From positions 744,001-808,000 of the forward strand of contig NZ_CAAHFG010000002.1 in NCBI RefSeq assembly GCF_900890425.1: DNA of 64,000 bases, written 5' to 3'. Both the position numbers and the translations under genes were made by a program. Shown here piece after piece: positions 42,066 through 51,433 of this stretch (positions are counted from its first letter, which is position 1; every line of letters starts with the position of its first letter). The notes below the pieces were generated by a model. The model had not been told where the DNA came from and ran no database searches. It saw only the letters and a list, made by a program, of their open reading frames with translations. Source of the stretch: Pontiella desulfatans. Its GTDB lineage: Bacteria; Verrucomicrobiota; Kiritimatiellia; Kiritimatiellales; Pontiellaceae.

Positions 42066-42410
42066 CTATTCCGGTTCAGGGATGAGTTCCTTCAGCTTTG
42101 CCAGAAGGTTCGGAAGTTCATCGTTAACGACATTCCAGATGACATCAAAGTTTGCCCCGAAATAGTCGTGAATCAGTTTATCCCGCATTCCGGTAATATT
42201 CTTCCACGGAATGTTTCCATGGGCCGAGCGAAAGTCGGTTCCAATGTTTTTTACCGCTTCTCCAAGGATTTCGATGTTGCGGGTGACGGCATCCTGCGTT
42301 TTGTGATCGCGAAGAAAGGCATCGTAATGCATGCCATCGCAATATTGAATTGCCCGTTCTGCGGCTTCAACCATATCCAGTAAAGAGGTTCGCAGGGATC
42401 GTTTAGACAT
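42066..42410 (-). CDS. hepT: HepT-family toxin (RNase-like)
   Basis: The protein has 114 residues, all helical. The active-site motif RX4-6H is seen in GMRDKLIHDYFGANFDVIW, and NIEILGEAVKNI matches the family. HepT is the toxin partner of MntA; it is neutralised by MntA-driven AMP modification near this motif. It overlaps the end of the MntA gene by 8 bp. Confidence 0.85.
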   Translation of the reverse strand: MSKRSLRTSLLDMVEAAERAIQYCDGMHYDAFLRDHKTQDAVTRNIEILGEAVKNIGTDFRSAHGNIPWKNITGMRDKLIHDYFGANFDVIWNVVNDELPNLLAKLKELIPEPE

Positions 42411-42705
42411 AGGTGACGGAATTTTCGATGCTTTTGATGATTTCCGGTTGGCGTATGCTGCGCAATCCTTCAGGCGTGAGGATATCGATTGATCGGTTTA
42501 CCGAATTCTCCAGTTTTTCAGCAAACTCCACGAATCGCAGGCCAATAGGTTTATCGAACTCTACAAGGACATCCAGGTCGCTTTCGTCCGAAGAAGTCCC
42601 GGACGAAAACGAACCAAAGATGCCCAGCGATTTTACGCCGAATTCTCCACGAAGTTCGGGCAATAATCCTCTCAGTAGTTCGATCATGTCCTGTTTGTTT
42701 TGCAT
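42403..42705 (-). CDS. mntA: MntA-type minimal nucleotidyltransferase antitoxin
   Basis: The protein has 100 residues. It shows the nucleotidyltransferase motif GIFGSFSSGTSSDESDLDVL, with the GS dipeptide and paired Asp. MntA proteins adenylylate HepT and so silence it. This is a second toxin-antitoxin pair, separate from AbiE. It is transcribed away from ddl. Confidence 0.85.
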   Translation of the reverse strand: MQNKQDMIELLRGLLPELRGEFGVKSLGIFGSFSSGTSSDESDLDVLVEFDKPIGLRFVEFAEKLENSVNRSIDILTPEGLRSIRQPEIIKSIENSVTYV

Positions 42706-42876
42706 GGTCCGAGAGTACCCGCAATGGAATGGTGGGTCTATGCTTTCGTTGAGGTTTTTTCCCGATTCCTTGCCGGATGGATCGGGCTGCAGGCTTTCGC
42801 AAGCTGAACCTCGACACCGCTTTCATAAAAGGGGCATATTGATGCCACGAAACAGAATCTGGCAAAGGAATAACAA

Positions 42877-43770
42877 ATGGCGGACAGACGATTTAACAAG
42901 GTGGCAGTCTTGAAGGGCGGGATCTCTTCGGAGCGCGAGGTGTCGTTGAAGTCCGGCGCGGCGATCGCGCAGGGCTTGCGCGACGGCGGCTACGACGTCA
43001 GCGAGATCGACATTGAAACCAAGGATTTCTCGCTTCCCGCCGGCATCGAGGCGGTCTTTATTGCCCTGCATGGCCAGTTTGGCGAAGACGGCGAAATCCA
43101 GCAGCGGTTGGTTGATCTCGGCATGCCCTTCACCGGTTCCGGCGCCGAATCCAGCCGGGTTTCGTTCGATAAGGTTCTGACGCGCGAGTGCCTAATCGCC
43201 AACGGTATTCCTGTCGCAAAAGGTGAAGTCATCACCAAGTCGGCCGCCCGCACCCTCCCCGTACCGCTCGTGGTCAAGCCGCCGCGCGAAGGTTCGAGCG
43301 TCGGGTGCCATCTGGTTTTCGAAGAGGAGCAGTGGGGCGCCGCCTTTGCCGATGCCGCGCAATATTCCGCCGACGTGCTGGTCGAGGAATATATTCCCGG
43401 ACGCGAGCTGACCGTCGGCGTGGTCGATGGCCAGGTGCTGCCGGTGGTTGAAATCAAGCCCAAGACCCCGTGGTACGACTTCAAGGCCAAATACATTACC
43501 GGCGACACCACCTACGTCTGTCCCGCCGAGCTCGATCCCGATCTGGCAGCCGAGCTGCAGTCCATCGCCCTCCGAACGTTCGACTGCCTCGGGGCCGAGG
43601 GCTTCGGCCGCGTCGATTTCCGCCTCTCGCCCGAAAACAAGCCCTACGTGCTCGAGCTCAACGCCATCCCCGGTTTCACCGCCACCAGCCTCCTGCCCAA
43701 GGCCGCGCAAGCCGCCGGAATCGGTTTTTCCAAGCTTTGTTGTCGAATCATGGAATGGGCTCATCTATAG
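42877..43770 (+). CDS. ddl: D-alanine--D-alanine ligase
   Basis: The protein has 297 residues. ATP-grasp landmarks are VAVLKGGISSEREVSLKSG, FIALHGQFGEDGEIQ, PLVVKPPREGSSVGC, VEEYIPGRELTVGV and the metal site VLELNAIPGFT. It joins two D-Ala for peptidoglycan. AAAGGA precedes the ATG. It is the first gene of the division block with ftsQ, ftsA and ftsZ. Confidence 0.93.
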   Translation: MADRRFNKVAVLKGGISSEREVSLKSGAAIAQGLRDGGYDVSEIDIETKDFSLPAGIEAVFIALHGQFGEDGEIQQRLVDLGMPFTGSGAESSRVSFDKVLTRECLIANGIPVAKGEVITKSAARTLPVPLVVKPPREGSSVGCHLVFEEEQWGAAFADAAQYSADVLVEEYIPGRELTVGVVDGQVLPVVEIKPKTPWYDFKAKYITGDTTYVCPAELDPDLAAELQSIALRTFDCLGAEGFGRVDFRLSPENKPYVLELNAIPGFTATSLLPKAAQAAGIGFSKLCCRIMEWAHL

Positions 43771-43797
43771 TGTTGCGATTGATTCAAGGGTGTAGGA

Positions 43798-44637
43798 ATG
43801 GCCGCGCGGAAGAAGACGACAACACGAAAAAAAGCACAGTATGTGCGGGCGAAAAAGCGCGGCGGTGGCGGGTCGGCGCTGATGGCCCAGCGCACGGTGG
43901 TGCTGACGATTGCCTGCTGCCTGCTGCTGGCCCTGCTTGTTGGGGTCGTGATGGGCTTCCGTTGGGTCAACCGCAAGCTCTATGCCGAAAACCAGCGTTT
44001 CGAAATCCAGAACCTGCTGATTTCCTGCAATGGCAAGCTGACGGAGGAATACATCCGCGAGATGTCCGGCCTGAGCGAGGGCATGAACCTGTTCGAATGC
44101 AGCTTCAAGGAGATCGAAGGCAAGTTGCTGGAGGTTTCGATGATCGAGTCGGTCTACCTTGAGCGCAAGTTGCCGAACACGATGATTGTCAAGGTCAAGG
44201 AGCGCGTGCCGGTGGCGCAGATCATCGGTCGCCAGGCCACCCGGTACCCGTTCATGGTGGATCGCTACGGGTATGTGATGCCGCATCGGCGCAAGCTGGC
44301 GACGCTACCGGTCATCAAGGGGCTCGACATCGACCTGGGGCTGGGGCAGCCGGCCAGCCATAGCGATGTGGAAACCGCGTTGAAGATCGTTGCGATGTGC
44401 GAAAGCAGCACCTATCTGCACACCTTTGTTCCGCTGGAAAGCATCGACCTGCAGTATTCCGACTATGTCTACCTCTACCTGAAAAACGGCGTGCGCGCAA
44501 AAATCCCGCGCTTCTCGCTCGAGCCCCGTCTCCATAAGCTCGCCTCGGTCATCAAGATCGAAACCGGCCGGGGGCTGAAGGTGAAGACCGTCGATGTCAC
44601 CCTCGATACGGCCAAGGTGCCTGTAACCTACTATTGA
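43798..44637 (+). CDS. ftsQ: Cell division protein FtsQ/DivIB
   Basis: The protein has 279 residues. A basic cytoplasmic tail (MAARKKTTTRKKAQYVRAKK) precedes one membrane helix (TVVLTIACCLLLALLVGVVM), then a POTRA-like domain (FEIQNLLISCNGKLTEEYI) and the FtsQ beta domain (VYLERKLPNTMIVKVKERVP). It links early and late divisome proteins. It sits 27 bp after ddl and 12 bp before ftsA. Confidence 0.85.
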   Translation: MAARKKTTTRKKAQYVRAKKRGGGGSALMAQRTVVLTIACCLLLALLVGVVMGFRWVNRKLYAENQRFEIQNLLISCNGKLTEEYIREMSGLSEGMNLFECSFKEIEGKLLEVSMIESVYLERKLPNTMIVKVKERVPVAQIIGRQATRYPFMVDRYGYVMPHRRKLATLPVIKGLDIDLGLGQPASHSDVETALKIVAMCESSTYLHTFVPLESIDLQYSDYVYLYLKNGVRAKIPRFSLEPRLHKLASVIKIETGRGLKVKTVDVTLDTAKVPVTYY

Positions 44638-44649
44638 TCTTGGAGAAGC

Positions 44650-45876
44650 ATGGCGCTCGAAGCTACGGCAGTTTTGGAAATCGGAACCAGCACCGTCCGC
44701 GTAATCGTGGGGGAGCTGCGCGATGACGGTTTTGTGTCGGTCGTCGGGATTGGCGAAGCCGAGTCGCGCGGCATCCGCAAGGGCGAAATCATCAACCGCG
44801 ACGACGCGATCGCCTGTGTCCGCAAGGCCATCAAGGCGGCCGAGGAAAACCGCCGCAAGGGGATCCAGTCGATCATGCTCGTCACCTCCGGCGGGCAGGC
44901 GCTCGCCAAGAAAAGCACCGGCATGCACAAGTTGGTCGATCCGTCCGATAACCAGCTGGCCGAGGTTGTTGAGGAGGACGTCGACGAAGTCGTCGAGCTG
45001 GCCCGCAAGGTGGCGCTTCCCGAAAACCGCATGAAGCTGCATACCTTGCAGCAATATTTCCAGATCGACGACTCCATGAACGTCACCAACCCCATCGGAA
45101 TGGCCGGCGAGGAACTGCGCGTCGACATGCTCACGATCCATGGCAAGCGGAGCGCGGTCGATAACTTCCGGAAGATTGTCGACGATGTGCCGATCACCTG
45201 TTCCGATGCCGTCTTCAGCGGCCTTTGCTCCGCCATCGCCGTGGTGAACGACGAGCAGAAGAAAGCCGGGGTGCTCGTCATCGATATCGGCGGGGGCACC
45301 ACCGACTTTGCCCTCTATCACGACGGCTTCCTCCAGGCGGCCGGTTCCTTCGCGGTCGGGGGCGACCACGTGAGCAACGATATTGCCGTGGGCTTGCAGA
45401 TTCCCCTGGCCGCCGCCGAGAGCGTCAAGAAGAAGGACGGCAGCGCCCTGACCAACCTGATGGAGCGCGACCACAATATTTCCATTCCGAGCTCAACGCA
45501 GGGATTTGGCGGGAAGATGGTCCGTGCGGTGACGCTCAACACGATCATCAACGCCCGCATGGAGGAAATCTTCACCCTCGTGAAGGAGCAGGTGGATCTT
45601 CAGTGCCCGAATGTTCCGCTCAGCGCCGGCGTGCTGCTGGTGGGCGGCGGCGCCTTCCTCAATGGGGCGCGCGATCTTGGGCAAAAGGTTTTCAACGTTC
45701 CCTGCATGTACGGGAAACCGTCCGATGTCCACGGGCTCTCCTCCGCGAAGGAGGCGCCGCTCTATGCCTGCCATGTCGGGGCCATCCGCTATGCCGCCTC
45801 CCTGCGGACCGTCGAAGAAAAACCGCCGCTGGGCAAGCGGTTGCTGCAGCTGTTCTGGGGAGGTGCCCATGAGTGA
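44650..45876 (+). CDS. ftsA: Cell division protein FtsA
   Basis: The protein has 408 residues. Actin-fold landmarks are AVLEIGTSTVRVIVGEL at the N-terminus, VLVIDIGGGTTDFALY for phosphate 2, and GVLLVGGGAFLNGA for the adenosine loop. The 1C subdomain (VTSGGQALAKKSTG) is present. The C-terminus ends with a short amphipathic stretch (GKRLLQLFWGGAHE) that could bind membrane. Its 3' end overlaps ftsZ by 8 bp. GGAGAA precedes the start. Confidence 0.92.
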   Translation: MALEATAVLEIGTSTVRVIVGELRDDGFVSVVGIGEAESRGIRKGEIINRDDAIACVRKAIKAAEENRRKGIQSIMLVTSGGQALAKKSTGMHKLVDPSDNQLAEVVEEDVDEVVELARKVALPENRMKLHTLQQYFQIDDSMNVTNPIGMAGEELRVDMLTIHGKRSAVDNFRKIVDDVPITCSDAVFSGLCSAIAVVNDEQKKAGVLVIDIGGGTTDFALYHDGFLQAAGSFAVGGDHVSNDIAVGLQIPLAAAESVKKKDGSALTNLMERDHNISIPSSTQGFGGKMVRAVTLNTIINARMEEIFTLVKEQVDLQCPNVPLSAGVLLVGGGAFLNGARDLGQKVFNVPCMYGKPSDVHGLSSAKEAPLYACHVGAIRYAASLRTVEEKPPLGKRLLQLFWGGAHE

Positions 45877-47026
45877 GCCCGCCAAGGCTGATGGCCGCGG
45901 CATCGCCGCGCCCCGCATGTTGGTGATGGGGGTCGGCAGCAGCGGTGTGCGGGCTGTTGCCGCCATGCGCCAACTCAACCCGGGCCTGGATGCCGTGGTG
46001 ATCGATACCGACACGAAGGTGCTGGAAGCCACCTCGATGGATCGCGTGATCCACGTCGGGGCAACCGTTACCCGCGGCTTCAGTTCCGGTGGCGACGTTG
46101 AACTCGGTCGCCAGTCGATTGAAAAGGATTCCTCCAGCATCCGGAACCAGCTGCGGCTGGTGGATCTGCTGGTCATCGTGACCGGGCTTGGAGGGGGAAC
46201 CGGTTCCGGCGCCGTGCCGGTCATAACCCGGATCGCGCGCGAGGCCGGTTCGCTCGTGTTGGTGATGGCGGGCATGCCTTTCGCCTTCGAAGGCCGTAAA
46301 GTCGCCCGGGTTGCGGAGGAGGCGCTGAAGCGAATCCGAACCCATGCCGACGCCATCATCCGTATTTCCAACGAACGGTTGGTCGACCGGTCCGATGCCG
46401 AGCTTCCGGCCGAGCAAGCCTATGCCCGCAGCCATCAGGTGATGATGGACGGCATCTGCGGGATCTGGCGCTTGTTGACGAAAAACGGCGTCTGCGGTCT
46501 GGACTTTTCCTGCCTGCACACCATGTTGCGCAACTGCGATGGCTATTGCCATTTCGCCAGCGCGGAAGGCTCCGGCGACACCCGGGCGACGCGGGTTGCG
46601 GAAGGGTTGGCCAAGCATCGGTTGCTCAACAAGGGCAAGCTGCTGGAGGCGTCCGAAGGGGTTGTGGTTAGCCTCACCGGCGGGCACGACCTGAAGCTGA
46701 GTGAAATCGAAGCGGTGATGAACCGTTTGCAGGAGTTGCTGCCGGAGGAGATCTGGCTGAATTTCGGCGTTGTGGTCGACCCTGCTTTCGAAGGGCGCAT
46801 TTCCGCCATCGCACTGGTGGCCGAGCACTGGAAGGAGCCGCTGGTGGACGATGCCAACCGGCAGATGGGCTTCAGCTTCAACCGGCGCCAGGGTCTGCAA
46901 CAGGGCGAGCTTCCGCTCGAAACCGCCGGGAAGGGCGAATTCACCTACGTCGATCCAACCATCCATAACAACCAGGATCTCGACGTCCCCGCCTATATCC
47001 GCCGCGACATCAAGTTGCCGAGGTAG
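45869..47026 (+). CDS. ftsZ: Divergent FtsZ (tubulin-like GTPase)
   Basis: The protein has 385 residues. The tubulin signature GLGGGTGSGAVPVITRIARE is intact. The N-terminal nucleotide loop reads GVGSSGVRAVAAM rather than the usual GGGGGNAVNRM, and the T7 loop reads GLDFSCLHTM where NVDFADVRTVM is usual. The N and second D that complete the GTPase site across the polymer interface are therefore replaced by G and C. A long acidic C-terminal linker and the usual conserved tail are missing; the end is NNQDLDVPAYIRRDIKLPR. GGGGAGG precedes the start. Place after ftsA supports the FtsZ assignment. Confidence 0.8.
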   Translation: MSEPAKADGRGIAAPRMLVMGVGSSGVRAVAAMRQLNPGLDAVVIDTDTKVLEATSMDRVIHVGATVTRGFSSGGDVELGRQSIEKDSSSIRNQLRLVDLLVIVTGLGGGTGSGAVPVITRIAREAGSLVLVMAGMPFAFEGRKVARVAEEALKRIRTHADAIIRISNERLVDRSDAELPAEQAYARSHQVMMDGICGIWRLLTKNGVCGLDFSCLHTMLRNCDGYCHFASAEGSGDTRATRVAEGLAKHRLLNKGKLLEASEGVVVSLTGGHDLKLSEIEAVMNRLQELLPEEIWLNFGVVVDPAFEGRISAIALVAEHWKEPLVDDANRQMGFSFNRRQGLQQGELPLETAGKGEFTYVDPTIHNNQDLDVPAYIRRDIKLPR

Positions 47027-47029
47027 GGT

Positions 47030-47096
47030 TGGAGGGGCGGGTTCCACCCCGCCCTAAACCAGTCGAGCGGTGGCCCGGGTGGAACCGGGCCCTCCA
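47030..47096. repeat. Two GGTTCCACCC repeats in opposite orientation
   Basis: TTGGAGGGGCGGGTTCCACC reads forward and a second copy reads backward (GGTGGAACCGGGCCCTCC starts near 47077), each able to form its own hairpin. They fill the gap between convergent ftsZ and the MBL gene and may stop transcription from both sides. Confidence 0.65.
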
Positions 47097-47097
47097 T

Positions 47098-47721
47098 CTA
47101 TTGCATAAAGAAATTGGTGGCGCGCTCGGTGCCGATGGTGGTGTCTTCGCCGTGTCCGGGGAAAACGAGCACGTCGTCGGGCAGCTGCTTGAGCTTGTTG
47201 AGCGATTCCTTGAGCTGGCGCGGGTTCCCGCCCGGCAGGTCGGTGCGGCCGCATGATCCCTTGAAAAGCGTGTCGCCGGCAATCAGGATTCCGGGCTCCG
47301 GAAACAGGATGCAGCAGCCTCCGGGGGTATGGCCGGGGGTCTCGATGCACTGGAACCGGATGCCGGAAAACTCCCAATCCTTCGCGCTTTCGAGCGGCAT
47401 GGGGGTGTCGATTCGGGGGCGCGCCGGGACGGGATAGTAGGGGGCGATCTGGTTCGCGGAATCGAAGGCCCAGGCCCAGTCGTTGGAATGCATGGCCACC
47501 GGGGCCGGCAAGTTGGCATGCAGCGCGGCCAAGGCGTTGATGTGGTCGGCATGGGCGTGGGTGCAGACATAGGCGGCAACGGTAAGCCCGAGCTTGCCCA
47601 GGCGCTGCTCAATCACCTCCGCGTCATCGCCGGGGTCGAGCACAATGGCCTGCTTCGCGTCGTTGTGGACGATGTAGCAGATTTCCTGGAAGGCGCCGGT
47701 GGGAATGGCCTCGATATGCAT
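47098..47721 (-). CDS. MBL-fold metallohydrolase (glyoxalase II-like)
   Basis: The protein has 207 residues. The metal motif THAHADHINALAAL is followed by His/Asp ligands in ETPGHTPGGCCILF, AGDTLFKGSCGRTDLPGG and FPGHGEDTTIGTE. This resembles the YcbL/glyoxalase II group of hydrolases; the substrate is unknown. It is separated from the PilO-like gene by no bases, so it is likely the last gene of the secretion operon. Confidence 0.85.
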   Translation of the reverse strand: MHIEAIPTGAFQEICYIVHNDAKQAIVLDPGDDAEVIEQRLGKLGLTVAAYVCTHAHADHINALAALHANLPAPVAMHSNDWAWAFDSANQIAPYYPVPARPRIDTPMPLESAKDWEFSGIRFQCIETPGHTPGGCCILFPEPGILIAGDTLFKGSCGRTDLPGGNPRQLKESLNKLKQLPDDVLVFPGHGEDTTIGTERATNFFMQ

Positions 47722-48267
47722 CTATTTTTTCCCCGCGTTCGGCTTTTTGGTATAGGCGCAGTGAATCAGCATGTTGCCGCCGAGCTTGCCGGTGTTGTTG
47801 CCCACGGGCTTCACGTTGAGGGTGCGCACATCGTAGCGAACGCCTTGCTGCTGGAGCTCCGCCAGGAAATCGACCATGGCTTCCAGGTCGCTCTGCCACG
47901 TGCAGTTGATGGCCAGCTCGAAGAGGTCGCCAATGGGTTTCTCGCTGCGGGGCTGGTTGCGGGTGATGTCCATGCCGTGCTTGTCGGAGATTTGCTTGAT
48001 CGTTTTCATCAGCTCGGGCGCAACCGACTTTTGCTTGGTGTCGAACACGCGCAGGCCTTTCTGCAGCTCGTTCAATTCGCCGAGCCAGTCTTCCTGCATC
48101 TTGATCGCCTTCTGGTTGAAGCTGATCTGCCGTTCCAGTTTTTCAATCTCGGTCGCCTTGGCCTTGTATTCGTCCATCTTGTTGCTGACGATGTACCAGG
48201 TCAGCCAAGCCAGCCCTGCGGCGAGCGTCGCAACGCCCAGGATCATTTCGCGTTGGGAAATCTTCAT
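47722..48267 (-). CDS. PilO/GspM-like inner-membrane protein
   Basis: The protein has 181 residues. One membrane helix (MILGVATLAAGLAWLTWYIV) precedes a coiled coil (EIEKLERQISFNQKAIKMQE) and a ferredoxin-like domain (FELAINCTWQSDLEAMVDFL). This is the PilO/GspM layout. It starts in the stop of the PilM-PilN-like gene (one-base overlap). Confidence 0.75.
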   Translation of the reverse strand: MKISQREMILGVATLAAGLAWLTWYIVSNKMDEYKAKATEIEKLERQISFNQKAIKMQEDWLGELNELQKGLRVFDTKQKSVAPELMKTIKQISDKHGMDITRNQPRSEKPIGDLFELAINCTWQSDLEAMVDFLAELQQQGVRYDVRTLNVKPVGNNTGKLGGNMLIHCAYTKKPNAGKK

Positions 48268-49655
48268 TATTCGGCCTCCTTCGTCGGGAAGGGGAGGGTC
48301 ACGGAGTACACTGCGCGCCTGACGCCCTTCGTCGTTTTGGTGCTGACCGAAACATCCTTGGTGCCGTCGAACAGGGCCGACTTGTTCAGCGCGGAGAAAT
48401 AGTCGTTGGCCAGGTCGTCGCTGCGGGCGGTGCCGCGAAGGGAGATGGCCTTGCCCTTGGTGTAGTTGAAGCTCACGAATTCAATGTCGCCGATCGGGAG
48501 CAGGCGGGTGACTTCGCGCAGGGTCTCAAGCGAGGAGTCGGAGCGGTCGGTGTATTCCTTGAGCGCCTGGAGCTTTTGCCGGTTTTGCAAGGCTTGTTCC
48601 GCCGCCGGGCGGATCGCCTCGGCATCGGCCTGGATGCCGGCGAGCTGTACGTCGCGCACCTTGTAGATGCCGAAGAACACCAGCAGCACCATCACCCAAA
48701 TGGCGGCGATGCCGGCCGAAATGATGGTGAATTTCTTGCGCAGTTGCTTGCGCTGTTCGTGCTCGATCCATTCGCGCGGGATCAGCTCGATGCGGTTTTC
48801 GGCGTGCAGGGCGCGCTCGACGATGCCTTGGGACAGCGGGGGGAGCATCCCGAGATCGTGGTGCTCCACCCGGATGCCCGACTTTTCCGACAGCTTGGTG
48901 AGGAGTGCGTCGGGAATCTCGCCAAAGCTCCAGAACTGGATAACCGATGGCGTTTCCAGTTCGTGTTCGGTATCGAGCATGGTGAGGGTGTAGCCGATCT
49001 CGTAGACGAGTTCCTCGACCACGTTCATGTCGCCGGTATCCTCCTGGAGCGAGCGGAAGGCGATGGGGATGCCCTCGTTCATGACGGTGAGGGAAAAATC
49101 GATTTGATCGTCGATGATCAGGATTTCGCATCCGCGATCCCGCAATTGTTCCTTGCCCCGCAGGAGCTCGAGCCAGCCGAGGATCCGGGCGTCGATGCTG
49201 TGGATGCGCACCCCTTTTTTCTCGAAGGTGTCTCCGATGGCATCGATGCACGCGCGTTTGGCGCCGGCCATCAGGACGTCGGCACTTTCGCCGTTGTCTC
49301 GCAGGATTTCGTGGGCAATCGCAAGCTGGTCGATGGGGAAGGGGGAAACCTTGTCGATCTGGAAGCCGACCATGTTGGCGATTTCGGAAGGATCGGAGGT
49401 GGGGAACTCCATGGTGCGCATGAGCAGCTCGGAGGTGCGCAGCGCCGCGGTAACATCGCCAGCGAGATGCTCGATGAGCTGCTCGGGCAGTTGGATGGCC
49501 GCAATCGACTCTTCCAGGTTTTCCTCGGGGAGGGCAACGGCGTGCGCGCGTTGCTCAACGAGTTCGTTGCCATCCTGCTTGATCTTCAGGGTGGTCCATT
49601 CGATGCCGTCCGGGGTGCGGCATGCTGCTGTGATGATCTTATCGCGTATTCGCAT
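48267..49655 (-). CDS. PilM/PilN-like (GspL-type) fusion protein
   Basis: The protein has 462 residues. An actin-like PilM/GspL cytoplasmic domain fills about residues 1-310 (ILIIDDQIDFSLTVMNEGIP near 180 and a GMLPPLSQGIVERAL region). A membrane helix (IISAGIAAIWVMVLLVFFGI) and a PilN-like periplasmic domain (ETLREVTRLLPIGDIEFVSF) follow. PilM and PilN are separate in type IV pilus operons, but joined as GspL in type II secretion. It overlaps the GspK-like gene by 17 bp. Confidence 0.75.
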   Translation of the reverse strand: MRIRDKIITAACRTPDGIEWTTLKIKQDGNELVEQRAHAVALPEENLEESIAAIQLPEQLIEHLAGDVTAALRTSELLMRTMEFPTSDPSEIANMVGFQIDKVSPFPIDQLAIAHEILRDNGESADVLMAGAKRACIDAIGDTFEKKGVRIHSIDARILGWLELLRGKEQLRDRGCEILIIDDQIDFSLTVMNEGIPIAFRSLQEDTGDMNVVEELVYEIGYTLTMLDTEHELETPSVIQFWSFGEIPDALLTKLSEKSGIRVEHHDLGMLPPLSQGIVERALHAENRIELIPREWIEHEQRKQLRKKFTIISAGIAAIWVMVLLVFFGIYKVRDVQLAGIQADAEAIRPAAEQALQNRQKLQALKEYTDRSDSSLETLREVTRLLPIGDIEFVSFNYTKGKAISLRGTARSDDLANDYFSALNKSALFDGTKDVSVSTKTTKGVRRAVYSVTLPFPTKEAE

Positions 49656-50655
49656 TGTTCTTGACCGGTCCTTCGTTCCAATAGACCACTACCGAGTCCT
49701 TGTCTTTGAGCGCAACAATGCACTCGATCTGGTATTGGTTGCCGAATATATCTCCAACAGACGTTACCTTTACGAAAGTACTTTGCAATTTAAATTTGTT
49801 TCCATCGGCCCCCACGTCGCCGAGGCTCTTGATGCCATCGTCGAGCGTGTCTTTCTCGCCATCCTCGCCCATGCGGGCCTCGAACACGCTTTCAAGCTCC
49901 CAATCCTCGTATTCGGAGTAGCTTAGCAAGACATCGGCCGTGGCCGAATTCAGGTTCACCTTGCCGTCGCCCCAGACCGTCAGCTTGTCGGCGATGCCGA
50001 TGATTTCGTCGCCCTCCTCGTCGGCGGAGCGGCCATAGAGGATGTCCGGCCCCCAGTTCTTGATGAGCAGCAGCTCCTCGACGCTGTCGAGCGGGCCGTT
50101 TTTCACGGGATAGCCCCGTTCCTCGTAGAACTCGTCGTCCGACTCGGCGCCGTTGAGGCCATGCAGGTCGTTTTCGTCCTTCCAGTCCTCGAGGCAGTCG
50201 ATCATGGCATCCCAGTCGGAGGAGGGGACATTGGCGAACTCGAGCATATCCATCCATTGTTCGCGCGTCAGCAGGTTGACGTTGCGGCCGTTTTCCGCCG
50301 GTTCGACGGTGACGGTAAACTTGCCGCCATCTTCGAATTCAATGGTGGACGGGGCGGGGAGGCCGCGCTGGATGTAGAGGGCGGCCTGCATGAAACCGTC
50401 CTTGTCCTCGTCCATGTCCTCGATTTCCATCTCCTTGGCGTCTTTGTGCGCGTCGAGCAGGGCTCGGCCATATTCAAGGCCGGAGCGGGCCATCATTTCG
50501 GCCCGGTATTTCTTGCGCTTGTGCGAAACCAGCATGGCCTCCAGCTGCACCTCGAACGCAAACGAACCTACGATCAGCGAAAGGATGATGAGCACCCAAA
50601 GCGCCACCAGTAGCGCGGCGCCTTCCTTTTTTCGGTTGGAGCGAGGGTTCGTCAT
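49639..50655 (-). CDS. GspK-like minor pseudopilin
   Basis: The protein has 338 residues. The prepilin start is atypical, with GAALLVALWVLIILSLIVGS as the hydrophobic part. A long globular domain follows, containing the helix-hairpin-helix-like stretch typical of GspK (LNSATADVLLSY, GPLDSVEELLLIKNWGPDIL) and very acidic linkers (MEIEDMDEDKDGF). GspK caps the pseudopilus tip. The gene overlaps GspJ (ATGA) and the next gene. Confidence 0.82.
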   Translation of the reverse strand: MTNPRSNRKKEGAALLVALWVLIILSLIVGSFAFEVQLEAMLVSHKRKKYRAEMMARSGLEYGRALLDAHKDAKEMEIEDMDEDKDGFMQAALYIQRGLPAPSTIEFEDGGKFTVTVEPAENGRNVNLLTREQWMDMLEFANVPSSDWDAMIDCLEDWKDENDLHGLNGAESDDEFYEERGYPVKNGPLDSVEELLLIKNWGPDILYGRSADEEGDEIIGIADKLTVWGDGKVNLNSATADVLLSYSEYEDWELESVFEARMGEDGEKDTLDDGIKSLGDVGADGNKFKLQSTFVKVTSVGDIFGNQYQIECIVALKDKDSVVVYWNEGPVKNNANTR

Positions 50656-51425
50656 CGTTTGTTCGAGTTGATGATGGTGGTGTTTTTGGCGCCTCCGGAG
50701 GTGGAGGTGGTGCCTGAGTTGCCAGATGTGATGGAGGGGCCCGCAAGCTTTTCCTTGACCGATTTGGCCACCGGAATTTCGACCGTGCGGGAAAATTCGA
50801 TGGGTTCCTCCTTTTCATCGGAGGATGCCACGAAGATCGTCAGCAGGATCCGCTCGGGGATGGAGTTTTCCGGTTCCCATTCCTCCGTCCAGTCCTCGGA
50901 CTCCTCGTCCCAGAACATGATTTCCAGCCCTTGGATAACGCGGGAGACGAGGATGGGGTCGACGTCGTATTCATCCTCGAACTCCTCGTCGTCGGCGATG
51001 GCCGGCATGGCCACGGCAAACAGGGCCTGTTCGCCCCCCTCGTCGTCGATGTAGAGTTTAACCCGGTGCGGCCCTTCCGCAAAGGGCGAGTCGGCCGGCA
51101 TGAAGGCGGAGCTGGAGGTCACGAAGCTGATCATGTCGGCCGGCAGGCCGCCGGACGAGCCTTTGTCGAACTTGAAGGCGTAGGTCTTGCGCGGATTGTA
51201 GAAATAGATGGTGGAATTCACGGCCGCCATGAGCTGCCCCATCGCAAAGTCGCCATGCTTGATGCCGTCGATCACCTCTGAACCGCGCTTCCATCCCCGG
51301 ATGGTTCCGCTGAACGCCTGGAACGCCATCGACATCGCGATGGTCAGAATAATCATCGCCACCATCAGCTCCAGCAGGGTGAATCCACACTTGGCCTTAT
51401 TCAGTTGGTTCGTTTCAGGTTTCAC
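50652..51425 (-). CDS. GspJ-like pseudopilin
   Basis: The protein has 257 residues. The N-terminus carries a prepilin cleavage site (KCGFTLLELMVAMIIL) with the Glu at position +5. An acidic globular domain follows, and the C-terminus is Ser/Thr/Gly-rich (ITSGNSGTTSTSGGAKNTT). It is probably processed by a prepilin peptidase encoded elsewhere. Confidence 0.8.
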   Translation of the reverse strand: MKPETNQLNKAKCGFTLLELMVAMIILTIAMSMAFQAFSGTIRGWKRGSEVIDGIKHGDFAMGQLMAAVNSTIYFYNPRKTYAFKFDKGSSGGLPADMISFVTSSSAFMPADSPFAEGPHRVKLYIDDEGGEQALFAVAMPAIADDEEFEDEYDVDPILVSRVIQGLEIMFWDEESEDWTEEWEPENSIPERILLTIFVASSDEKEEPIEFSRTVEIPVAKSVKEKLAGPSITSGNSGTTSTSGGAKNTTIINSNKR

Positions 51426-51433
51426 GTTTCAAT

